In this document: positions 1 to 5,718 of the stretch, one piece after another
Layout: every line of letters starts with the position of its first letter
Position numbering within the stretch: position 1 is the first letter of the stretch
NCBI GenBank assembly: GCA_007124395.1
Contig: SLFF01000160.1
Location: 1 to 6,288, forward strand
DNA from: Thermomicrobiaceae bacterium
GTDB lineage: Bacteria > Chloroflexota > Chloroflexia > Thermomicrobiales > Thermomicrobiaceae
Direction: 5' to 3'
DNA: 6,288 nt
The notes under the pieces: model-generated
What the model was told of the DNA's origin: nothing
Seen by the model: the letters and a program-made list of their open reading frames with translations, nothing else
Database searches by the model: none
Program-made: the position numbers and the translations under genes

Positions 1-1237
1 CGATCCAGGTCTTGGTTGCGGTGTCCTGGTTGCCATTTACACCGAGCGTCGCGATGAAGTGATCAACGCCGACTCGTGAGCCCGTGTACGTGTAACTGGC
101 GGAGCCAGAGCCATTGGTCGTCAGGTTACGTGGGAAGAACTCCGGATGCGCATTGGTCTCACCGGCGTCAAGCGCCAGCTCGATTGCGAAACCAGACTCT
201 TCGACGTCAACCCAGCCGCCGCCAGCATCGTAGCCGATCTGAGCAGTCACGGTGTGCTGGTCACCAACGTTGTTGGTGGCATCCTCGCCAAGATCGACTT
301 CCAGGGCTACCCAGTTCTTCTGGATCTCGTTGGAAGTGCGGCCCGGCAGTAGTGCGGTTGCTGTCAGGTTGTCGGTGCCAGCTTCTTCAGAGGTGTAGGA
401 GAAGGAGACGTTGCCGTCACCATCAGTCACACCGGACTGAACCTGATCACCGTTGATGTTGAAGCCGATATCGGCGCCATCGATACCTGCGCCAGTGTCG
501 ACGCGGAAGAGGCTGGCAACAACTTCGTGTTCGGTGACGAAGGTGACGTTCGGAACGTCCGCATCGTAACCGTCGTAGTGCGAAAGTGAGATGTCGAAGT
601 CAACCCAGTTCTTCTGGACCGAAGCGGAAAGATCGGTTCCAGGAACGGTCGCCACAATGCTGTGCGGCGCCTGTGGCGTCGTGTTTGCACTGATGTAGGA
701 GAAGAGCGCTTCACCATCGGCATTGGTGGTATCCGAGCCGGAGTGCTCGTCCTGGCTATTCTCAACGTTGAAGTCAACGTCCACGTCCTTAAGAACGTTG
801 TCGTTCTGATCGCGGACGGTTGCGACAACTTCGTGGTCATCAAAGTAGATGACGTTTGCCGGGATGTCCCCCTCGAACTCTTCAACGTGCTCGAGCGTGA
901 TGCTGTCAGGTGCGCCGAATTCCCAGGTCTTGGTGGCGGTGAAGACACCGTCGACACCGTCGACCTCGATCTTGATGGTGTCCTGGCTCAGCCCGTGGTG
1001 CGGGTTGTTACCACGGTAGGAGATGACGAATGTGCCATCGCCACCGGTGGAGCCGGACTTGACATCGGTATCTTCCGAGTAGTTGCGGTGCGGGCCTTCG
1101 GTGATCTCGGAGCTGACTCCGACATCGCTCATCGGCTCGCCGAACTGATCGGTAACCGTCACCGTGATTTCGTGGGTGTCACCCCAGGTGTTGGTGTCGG
1201 TAACCGGGTCGATATCGACATTGGTTGCTGTCGGGGC
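1..1237 (-). repeat. Four tandem Big-1-like Ig repeats (protein level)
   Basis: Repeats begin at about residues 550, 657, 764 and 862, giving a period of 98-107 residues. Each has an early strand such as E-I-T-V-T-V or H-E-V-V-A, then an Asp/Gly turn leading into an aromatic strand: G-G-D-G then I-S-Y in copy 1, N-A-D-G (721-724) then F-S-Y in copy 2, D-G-D-G (821-824) then F-S-Y in copy 3, and N-G-S-G then Y-T-Y in copy 4. Each closes with T-K-T-W or Q-K-N-W. This is the usual layout of bacterial Ig-like group 1 domains. Copies 2 and 3 are the most alike. Copy 4 reaches its closing Trp just before the window edge, so more copies may follow outside. Confidence 0.8.
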
Positions 1238-2884
1238 AGCCGGTTCGCCTGGAACGCGTACCAGGTTGAATGCGACGGCGCCATCGCCACCCACGTCATA
1301 GTTGACCTGGTTGGAGACACCGACGAGCTCGCCTTCACCAGAAACGCTGATGATGGCGGATCCGAAAAATCCGTCCGGCATCGTGCCCATGTCGAGTGCA
1401 TAGACCGTGCGTGACTCTCGTGGGGCAAGTGAAACGGTGCGCGGTGTATTTATGGTTGGGGCAACTGGGTTGCCAGCCTGGTTGTAGAACGTGATGTGAG
1501 CGTTGACGCTCTCATCGGCAGAGGCGTTGAACAGCTGAATACCGGAGGTGTCTCCGTTACCCGCATCGTTGCCCTTGCCGTAGATTGGAAGCGCCATACC
1601 ATCGCCAACGGCATCCTGTGGGTTGCCATCGCCGGCGGTTTCGTGCTCAGTGATGTAGGACATGGCACTGCCGACGTCCAGCCCAGTACCGAAGTACTTG
1701 ATCTGGTCGACCGATGCATGGAAGGCGCCAGTACCCTGCAGGATGGCGGAGCCCACAAAGCCCTCGTCATCGAGGCCGAGTTCCTGAACACCTGGAATGT
1801 AGAGATATTCCATGCTTCGTGGCGCGATCTCGAGAACCTCGGAAATCTGACCAGAAGTGGTCGGGCCGTGGAAATCGATCTGCACCGTGTTCACCGAGTC
1901 GGTGAGGTTCGCAACGCTGATACCGGTGTTCCACATGTTGTAGTTCTGGAACACGAGCGGTGCGTACTTGGTGCCGTTGCCTTCGCTCTCCGGTCGGGAG
2001 GTGTTGATCACCAGCATGTCGTCTTCTGGCTTGACACGCTCGGCAACGGCTGAGATCTGAGCGGTGGAGCTGGATTCGATCCAGGCACTGCCGACGAACT
2101 CATCGCCGAGATCAATGGTCTCCTCCAGCTGGTCCAGGTTAACGCGCTCTACCTCGCCCGGATCGAGCGAGAGGCTGTATGATCCTGAACTGTCACCGGA
2201 GACACCTTCGCCAAAGGCGCCATAGAAGTTGACTGTGACGGACTGGCTTGCGCCGCCGTCAGACCAGTTGGCGATCTTGATCTCCGTGTTCCAGCCGCTG
2301 TTGGTCTGGACAATCGGGAGAATGTGGTTGCCGCCGCCGACCATGTTCTCGGTCTGGGCGGAGTAGCCATCGACTTCAAGGTGGCTACCGCTGGTCTTGC
2401 CGTCGCTACTGGCGACTGGCGAGACGTTCTTGGCGGCACCAGTAATGTGTGCGCGGATTTCCTCGGTGACAACGATTTCGTTGTCGTCATCATCGGTACC
2501 GAGTTCTTCACGCTGCACGTAGCCCACAGCCTTAACAGCAAAGCCGTCGCCGTCTCCGGCTTCGGCCAACTGCGCGACGCTAACTGTGGTGGAAGCGTAT
2601 GGATCTACTGCTTCAGTGCGTCGAAGCTCGTAGCCCTCGCCAGGAACACCAACGTAGAAGTCAACCTCAATCGGGCTGCTCTCGATGTTCTGGACAGTCG
2701 CCGTCCCATACCATGGGCCGGTTGTCTGGCCGTCGATGCCGACAAGGTCAGCACCGTTCGGTATCCACGGGAAATACGCATCCTGCGTCCCCGTGTGGTC
2801 CGCTGAGGCTGTGCCCAGCGCACCGACGAACATGCTCAGGACTAACCCTAGTCCCAGAAGCATGGTGAGAAAACGCTTTCTCAC
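1..2884 (-). CDS. Secreted multi-repeat surface protein with Big-1-like Ig domains (C-terminus beyond window)
   Basis: Reading the minus strand from GTG at 2884-2882 gives 961 codons with no stop up to the left edge, so the gene is 3'-truncated by the window. Residues 1-28 form a signal peptide: R-K-R near the start, a hydrophobic core at about 8-24, and an A-S-A cleavage site at 26-28. Residues 29-549 hold about four related beta-rich repeats; residues 550-961 hold four Big-1-like immunoglobulin repeats. The protein is rich in Asp, Glu, Gly and Thr, poor in Lys, and I see no Cys, as expected for an exported extracellular protein. GTG is chosen because a strong ribosome binding site lies 6 bases upstream and the signal peptide begins there; the ATG at codon 8 would lose the basic N-region. 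Big-1 domains are known from intimin/invasin-type adhesins, so an adhesive or cell-envelope role is inferred. No enzymatic domain or anchor is visible in the part present. The gene stands alone, divergent from the deacetylase gene. Confidence 0.9.
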   Translation of the reverse strand, partial: MRKRFLTMLLGLGLVLSMFVGALGTASADHTGTQDAYFPWIPNGADLVGIDGQTTGPWYGTATVQNIESSPIEVDFYVGVPGEGYELRRTEAVDPYASTTVSVAQLAEAGDGDGFAVKAVGYVQREELGTDDDDNEIVVTEEIRAHITGAAKNVSPVASSDGKTSGSHLEVDGYSAQTENMVGGGNHILPIVQTNSGWNTEIKIANWSDGGASQSVTVNFYGAFGEGVSGDSSGSYSLSLDPGEVERVNLDQLEETIDLGDEFVGSAWIESSSTAQISAVAERVKPEDDMLVINTSRPESEGNGTKYAPLVFQNYNMWNTGISVANLTDSVNTVQIDFHGPTTSGQISEVLEIAPRSMEYLYIPGVQELGLDDEGFVGSAILQGTGAFHASVDQIKYFGTGLDVGSAMSYITEHETAGDGNPQDAVGDGMALPIYGKGNDAGNGDTSGIQLFNASADESVNAHITFYNQAGNPVAPTINTPRTVSLAPRESRTVYALDMGTMPDGFFGSAIISVSGEGELVGVSNQVNYDVGGDGAVAFNLVRVPGEPAAPTATNVDIDPVTDTNTWGDTHEITVTVTDQFGEPMSDVGVSSEITEGPHRNYSEDTDVKSGSTGGDGTFVISYRGNNPHHGLSQDTIKIEVDGVDGVFTATKTWEFGAPDSITLEHVEEFEGDIPANVIYFDDHEVVATVRDQNDNVLKDVDVDFNVENSQDEHSGSDTTNADGEALFSYISANTTPQAPHSIVATVPGTDLSASVQKNWVDFDISLSHYDGYDADVPNVTFVTEHEVVASLFRVDTGAGIDGADIGFNINGDQVQSGVTDGDGNVSFSYTSEEAGTDNLTATALLPGRTSNEIQKNWVALEVDLGEDATNNVGDQHTVTAQIGYDAGGGWVDVEESGFAIELALDAGETNAHPEFFPRNLTTNGSGSASYTYTGSRVGVDHFIATLGVNGNQDTATKTWI
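1238..2800 (-). repeat. Four tandem N-terminal beta-rich repeats of about 120 residues (protein level)
   Basis: The segment covers residues 29-549. Three repeats start at about residues 186, 305 and 429, spaced 119-124 residues apart, and a more divergent first copy begins near residue 35. Shared landmarks are an opening L-P-I/P-L-V strand, a W-N-T element followed by an I-x-x-A-N strand (W198 and W318), a central strand such as V-N-F-Y or I-D-F-H, and a late F-V-G-S-A strand (263-267, 376-380, and F-F-G-S-A at 506-510). The third full copy lacks the W-N-T element, and the first copy has only a weak G-F-A-V-K-A equivalent. From memory, such repeats occur in Chloroflexota exported proteins, but I cannot name a domain family. 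The copies have diverged too far to be simple DNA duplications. Confidence 0.7.
2801..2884 (-). other. Signal peptide coding segment (Sec type)
   Basis: The first 28 codons encode a basic N-region (R2, K3, R4), an uncharged core rich in Leu, Gly, Val and Met, and a small-residue end A26-S27-A28 followed by Asp29, which fits an AxA signal peptidase I site. There is no lipobox cysteine, so this is not a lipoprotein signal, and no twin-arginine motif is seen. The mature protein would begin at about D29. Confidence 0.85.
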
Positions 2885-3051
2885 TTGTAACTCCCTTCCC
2901 CCGGTACACCCCCCGGGTTAACCGTCAACACCGATCCACAATGCGTCCCTCGCATTAATGAACCGTTTTGCCCTGCGTGTACCATTGCGCCCATTGCGGG
3001 TCCCTGAAAATCAAATGCAACAGGCACACTGGAGCTAGAAACTCCATTGGT
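2885..3051 (-). promoter_or_regulatory. Long 5' leader with small hairpins upstream of the surface protein gene
   Basis: The leader inferred between the promoter and the GTG start is about 165 bases and shows no open frame of note. Three small inverted repeats are visible. TGGAG/CTCCA lies at 3030-3034 and 3042-3046. AATGCG/CGCATT lies at 2940-2945 and 2951-2956 with a 5-base loop. CCCGG/CCGGG lies at 2900-2904 and 2913-2917, only a few bases upstream of the ribosome binding site. The last could affect translation initiation. I do not recognise a known riboswitch class, so regulation is only a possibility. Confidence 0.4.
2891..2897 (-). promoter_or_regulatory. Ribosome binding site of the surface protein gene
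   Basis: On the minus strand AAGGGAG is followed by six bases (TTACAA) and then GTG. This spacing and strength support the GTG start at 2884 over the internal ATG at codon 8. A G-rich run precedes the site and may pair in the leader hairpin at 2900-2917. Confidence 0.8.
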
Positions 3052-3057
3052 CGCCTC

Positions 3058-3086
3058 AGTATAGGACCTTGCGGACTGTGAGTCAA
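3058..3086 (-). promoter_or_regulatory. Sigma70-type promoter for the surface protein gene
   Basis: On the minus strand the -35 box TTGACT (3086-3081) is separated by exactly 17 bases from the -10 box TATACT (3063-3058). Each box differs from consensus at one position. Transcription would begin near 3051 and run left into the surface protein gene, giving an untranslated leader of about 165 bases. It is the best promoter match found in the divergent spacer. Confidence 0.75.
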
Positions 3087-3121
3087 TGGTTAGCTCCCAC
3101 TAACGAAACGCTTGCCTCTTT

Positions 3122-3190
3122 GCACGTGATGCTACGCCAGTCACCACCTCATGCGTTCACTTCTCCGCACTTCGCATAAACGGCACGTGA
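3122..3190. repeat. Repeated GCACGTGA octamer with palindromic CACGTG core
   Basis: GCACGTGA occurs at 3122-3129 and again at 3183-3190 in the same orientation, 61 bases apart, which is close to six helical turns. The first copy is about 35 bases upstream of the -35 box of the leftward promoter. Paired symmetric cores at this spacing could be regulator binding sites, but a chance repeat is possible. Confidence 0.3.
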
Positions 3191-3197
3191 GCTGCTT

Positions 3198-3237
3198 CCG
3201 AAATGCGCACTTATCGGCTCGTGCATGCGTAATTCGG
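3198..3237. repeat. Imperfect 40-base inverted repeat in the divergent spacer
   Basis: CCGAA (3198-3202) pairs with TTCGG (3233-3237). Inside, GC (3205-3206) pairs with GC (3227-3228), and GCAC (3207-3210) pairs with GTGC (3221-3224), around a 10-base loop. Small internal loops and a 2-base bulge interrupt the stem. There is no T-run, so it does not look like an intrinsic terminator. It may be an operator or RNA structure element, or chance. Confidence 0.35.
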
Positions 3238-3359
3238 GACGCAAGTACCAATTGTTTAACCTGCGGCTGTTGTGTTGCAGCATTGGACATCTCCAGCACT
3301 CACGCCACTCCTGCCACGACCGACTCACACGAGCATTCTGGGCACCTGGTGTGACTGAC

Positions 3360-3376
3360 TGGTCAACACTCGACCA
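3360..3376. promoter_or_regulatory. Operator-like inverted repeat TGGTC-N7-GACCA
   Basis: TGGTC (3360-3364) and GACCA (3372-3376) form a perfect 5-base inverted repeat around 7 bases, about 140 bases upstream of the deacetylase start. Its size and symmetry suit a dimeric regulator site. There is no direct evidence for a regulator in this window. Confidence 0.25.
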
Positions 3377-3379
3377 ATC

Positions 3380-3401
3380 TTTGTGGGGATTTTCCCGCAA
3401 A
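3380..3401 (+). promoter_or_regulatory. Hairpin (8-base-pair stem) upstream of the deacetylase gene
   Basis: TTTGTGGG (3380-3387) pairs with CCCGCAAA (3394-3401) around a 6-base loop, with one G-U wobble on the plus-strand RNA. On the minus strand the wobble becomes an A-C mismatch, so the fold favours a rightward transcript. It begins three bases after the preceding inverted repeat and could be an operator or a leader element. It lacks a following T-run. Confidence 0.35.
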
Positions 3402-3497
3402 ATTGGGTCTCTGCGTCACGTTCAGGCAACATCTGAGCTGAAACCGGGCTGTGGTAAGGTCAGGCGTTGCAAACGCACAGGAGTGAGAAACCGACGC

Positions 3498-3505
3498 AGG
3501 AAGGA
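3498..3505 (+). promoter_or_regulatory. Probable ribosome binding site of the deacetylase gene
   Basis: AGGAAGGA lies 12 bases before ATG 3518. The gap is longer than usual; starting at the in-frame TTG 3515 would shorten it to 9 bases. The site excludes the much earlier in-frame TTG at 3467, which would place the site inside the coding sequence. Confidence 0.5.
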
Positions 3506-3517
3506 CGAGCAGATTTG

Positions 3518-4252
3518 ATGAGTGAGGCGACTGAACGCAAGGTTGGCATGGCGATCATGGCGCACCCGGATGACTACGAGTTCGGTGCTGCAGGGACGAT
3601 TGCTAAATGGATCCGCGAAGGCTGGACCTTTCATTATGTGATCTGTACCGATGGTGGCGGTGGCGGCAGTGATGAGGCGCGGGACTGTGGCCCGGCCGCA
3701 CGACGAGAGCTGAACAAGCTGCGGCGTCGGGAACAGCGGGCAGCCGGAGACGTGCTGGGGCTGGACCAGATCTTCTTTCTAGATCACATCGATGGACAGC
3801 TGCAGAATACGATCGAGCTCCGCCGCGAGCTGGTTCGCCTGATTCGCCGGTATCGCCCAACGCGTGTGCTCATACCATCGCCAGATCGGGTATGGCATCC
3901 GGAGTATCACGTAAAGCGTCATCATCCAGACCACATGGCCTGTGGGGATGCCGCCCTGGCGGCGCTCTATCCGGCGGCGCAGAATCCGTGGGATTTCCCG
4001 GAGTTGCTGGATCAGGGGCTGATGCCGCATCAGGTTTCGGAGTTCTATGTGACCGGGGCGCCGGTGATCAACCACGCCGAGGAGATCAAGGACACGATGG
4101 ATGTGAAGATCGCGGCACTGGCCGAGCACAAGAGCCAAGTCGGTATGCGGATCGATGATCTCGGCAAGATGCTGCGGGATGGTGCGCGGGATCGTGGCAA
4201 GGAACACGGGATGAAGCTGGCGGAAGTGTTTCATAAGATTGTGAATGCGTAG
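3518..4252 (+). CDS. LmbE/PIG-L family zinc-dependent N-acetyl sugar deacetylase
   Basis: The 244-residue protein belongs to the LmbE/PIG-L fold, whose members remove acetyl groups from N-acetylglucosamine-type substrates (as in mycothiol and bacillithiol synthesis, GlcNAc-PI or natural products). The zinc-site motif A-H-P-D-D sits at residues 15-19, with H16 and D19 as expected metal ligands and D18 as the likely catalytic base. The second motif H-P-D-H sits at 136-139, with H139 the probable third ligand. A glycine-rich T-D-G-G-G-G-G-S loop lies at 44-51. Length is normal for the family and no export signal is seen, so it is probably cytoplasmic. ATG 3518 is chosen because the AHPDD motif then sits at the usual distance from the N-terminus. 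A purine-rich AGGAAGGA at 3498-3505 is the likely ribosome binding site, with a rather long 12-base spacing; an in-frame TTG directly before the ATG is an alternative start. The gene stands alone, so the substrate cannot be deduced. Confidence 0.9.
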   Translation: MSEATERKVGMAIMAHPDDYEFGAAGTIAKWIREGWTFHYVICTDGGGGGSDEARDCGPAARRELNKLRRREQRAAGDVLGLDQIFFLDHIDGQLQNTIELRRELVRLIRRYRPTRVLIPSPDRVWHPEYHVKRHHPDHMACGDAALAALYPAAQNPWDFPELLDQGLMPHQVSEFYVTGAPVINHAEEIKDTMDVKIAALAEHKSQVGMRIDDLGKMLRDGARDRGKEHGMKLAEVFHKIVNA

Positions 4253-4277
4253 GAATTGGCCCTCAGATACCCGGGCC

Positions 4278-4346
4278 TGGCCCTCACCCCCCGGCCCCTC
4301 TCAGATCCTTCGGAAGGCTCAGGACAGGTCCTGGGAGAGGGGAGAG
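4278..4346. repeat. Nested palindromic intergenic repeat, likely bidirectional terminator between convergent genes
   Basis: The 104-base gap between the two convergent genes contains a nested palindrome. The outer arms CCCCTCTC (4295-4302) and GAGAGGGG (4335-4342) match perfectly over 8 bases. Inside are CCTT/AAGG (4307-4310, 4314-4317) and CAGGA/TCCTG (4320-4324, 4329-4333). The left flank CCCTCACCCCCCGG resembles, from memory, a GC-rich repeat scattered between genes of many bacteria, including Chloroflexota, where an inner part like CTTCGGAAGGCTCAGGACAG is also common. It could be a non-autonomous palindromic element that also stops transcription from both sides. There is no T-run typical of simple intrinsic terminators. 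Confidence 0.6.
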
Positions 4347-4356
4347 ATTCAAATCC

Positions 4357-5718
4357 TTAGGTTTCCACCTGGGTGCCGGCGGGGTATTCGTGCATCGGGG
4401 TGAGATCCCGCGCCCAGGCATCGAGGAATGGCTGCACCACACGCCAGGATTCTTCGGCTTCATCATCCCGGATGAACCGGGACTGATCGCCCCGCAAGGC
4501 ATCGAGTATCAACGCGCCGTGGGCCGGGATGTTCTCCTGCGGCAGATCGATACTGAGATTGACCTCGCGCAGCTGCAATGGATCTTCCGGCCGGTTGAGC
4601 AGTAGCCGCACCTGCAGGCTATCCGGCAACATGTAGAGCTGCAGGGCGTTCGGCGTCTCGATCATGTGCGTTTGATACGGTCCCTCATCCAGCTGCTTGA
4701 AGACGATGTTAGCAATCCGGCGACGATAGGCCTGGCCTTTTCCGGTCCGAATGAGAAACGGCACGCCGGTCCAGCGATCGTTATCGATCTCCAGCTGGAT
4801 CTTGGCGAAGGTCTCGGTGCGGTTGTCCGGGTCCACGCCATCTTCATCGACATAGTCCGGAATCTGCTTCCCGTTGATCTCCCCGGCGGTATAGCGTGCC
4901 CGGTAGCCCATCTTCGCGGCCTCGTCGGGACTCCAGGAACGGACATCCTTCAACAGCTGCACTTTCGCATCCCGGAGTGATTCCCCCTGCATGTCCTCCG
5001 GCGGCTCCATCGCCACCATGCAAAGAATCTGCAGCAAATGGTTCTGAGTCATGTCTTTCAGGGCACCGGCGGTATCGTAGTAGCTGGCCCGGCCACTCAG
5101 AGTGGAGATGTCCTCGAAGATAATCTCTACCTGCTCGATGTGCTCCCGGCTCCAGACAGGCTGGAGAATCCGGTTGGCAAATCGGAGCGCCGGGATCGCT
5201 TCCACGGATTGCAACGCAGTGAAGTGGTCGATCCGGTAGATCGTGTCCTCGGAAAAGTGCTGCTTGAGCAGTTTGTTCAGCTCCACGGCGGAGTCGTAAT
5301 CGTCGCCGAACGGTTTCTCGACGATGATGCGGCTGCCCGCTGGCAGGCCGATCTCTTCCAGCGCCCGGATGCACGCGGGATAGATCTTCGGCGGTAGTGC
5401 CAGGTAGATGAGCGATGGTTTATCGCCGATCGCCCCGGACAACGCGTCGGCGTCGGTGGCATCGGCTTTCATGTAGTGCAGATGCTCGACGAGCTGATCA
5501 CGAACACTGGTTTCGACTCCCGGAGCGCTCTCGGCGATGGCATCGGCCGAACGAGACCGGTAGTGGTCATTGTCCCAGTCTGCCCGGGCAACGCCGATGA
5601 TCTCCAGCGGACGCTCGAGTTTCCCTGCCTGCAACGCGTCAGCCATTGCGGGGAGCAAGAACCTGGTGGAGAGATCCCCGGCGGCTCCGAGGATCACGAG
5701 TCGGTTCAAGTCAGCCAT
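4357..5718 (-). CDS. zwf: Glucose-6-phosphate dehydrogenase family protein, divergent substrate site
   Basis: The family oxidises glucose 6-phosphate to 6-phosphogluconolactone with NAD(P)+, the first step of the oxidative pentose phosphate pathway, in the cytoplasm. The 453-residue product is slightly shorter than usual (about 480-510). The Rossmann motif G-A-A-G-D-L is at 11-16, E-K-P-F-G at 134-138, R-I-D-H at 162-165 with L-R-F-A-N following, Y-Y-D then D-M-T-Q-N-H with H227 as expected catalytic base, A-M-E-P-P after it, and I-R-T-G-K ending at K327. These leave no doubt about the family. Oddly, the usual A-K-R-K after G-D-L is S-T-R-F, and the usual R-I-D-H-Y-L-G-K is R-I-D-H-F-T-A-L. 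Aligned by eye, two lysines reported to bind the substrate phosphate are therefore F20 and L169. It may act on another sugar, or be a distinct Zwf subgroup. Its ATG overlaps the upstream hydrolase stop and has a good ribosome binding site, so the two are translated as a pair. Confidence 0.9.
   Translation of the reverse strand: MADLNRLVILGAAGDLSTRFLLPAMADALQAGKLERPLEIIGVARADWDNDHYRSRSADAIAESAPGVETSVRDQLVEHLHYMKADATDADALSGAIGDKPSLIYLALPPKIYPACIRALEEIGLPAGSRIIVEKPFGDDYDSAVELNKLLKQHFSEDTIYRIDHFTALQSVEAIPALRFANRILQPVWSREHIEQVEIIFEDISTLSGRASYYDTAGALKDMTQNHLLQILCMVAMEPPEDMQGESLRDAKVQLLKDVRSWSPDEAAKMGYRARYTAGEINGKQIPDYVDEDGVDPDNRTETFAKIQLEIDNDRWTGVPFLIRTGKGQAYRRRIANIVFKQLDEGPYQTHMIETPNALQLYMLPDSLQVRLLLNRPEDPLQLREVNLSIDLPQENIPAHGALILDALRGDQSRFIRDDEAEESWRVVQPFLDAWARDLTPMHEYPAGTQVET

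Larger units (their letters stand above)
2885..3517. other. 633-base divergent intergenic region without a convincing gene
   Basis: The region separates the leftward surface protein gene from the rightward deacetylase gene. Apart from the leftward promoter, leader, octamer pair and inverted repeats listed separately, I see no tRNA, no small RNA with a recognisable fold, and no open frame with a ribosome binding site. I found no convincing -35/-10 pair for the rightward gene; TAAGGT at 3455-3460 is a weak -10 candidate without a good -35. Confidence 0.6.

Noticed and set aside
427..957. Minus-strand open frame in another phase within the surface protein gene
   Set aside because: Its Ser/Thr/Arg-rich translation is the frame-shifted reading of the Ig repeats; the main frame is uninterrupted, so no frameshift is needed.
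1..1237. CRISPR-like or DNA-level tandem repeats in the Ig region
   Set aside because: The repeats are clear only at protein level; DNA copies are diverged and about 300 bases long, with no short repeats and spacers.
662..1414. Plus-strand open frame of about 250 codons opposite the surface protein gene
   Set aside because: It is antisense to a continuous, repeat-structured coding frame with signal peptide and ribosome binding site. Its Asp/Val-rich translation is the mirror of the Asp/Thr-rich gene and has no recognisable domain.
1496..2053. Plus-strand open frame of about 185 codons
   Set aside because: Also antisense to the surface protein gene, without a ribosome binding site or recognisable motifs; a composition shadow.
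3149..3400. Short minus-strand open frame in the spacer
   Set aside because: Starts at TTG without a ribosome binding site, has no recognisable motif and overlaps the inverted repeats.
3380..3401. Intrinsic terminator interpretation of the hairpin
   Set aside because: No T-run follows on either strand and no upstream gene needs a terminator there.
3467..3517. Upstream TTG start for the deacetylase (17 extra residues)
   Set aside because: The extension is polar and unlike the family, and it would contain the likely ribosome binding site; ATG 3518 places AHPDD at a normal position.
3225..3518. Short plus-strand open frame in the spacer, ending at the deacetylase start
   Set aside because: No ribosome binding site, Cys/His/Arg-rich random-looking translation, and it overlaps the deacetylase leader.
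3779..4234. Minus-strand open frame of about 150 codons opposite the deacetylase gene
   Set aside because: Antisense to a gene with intact catalytic motifs; no domain or start signal.
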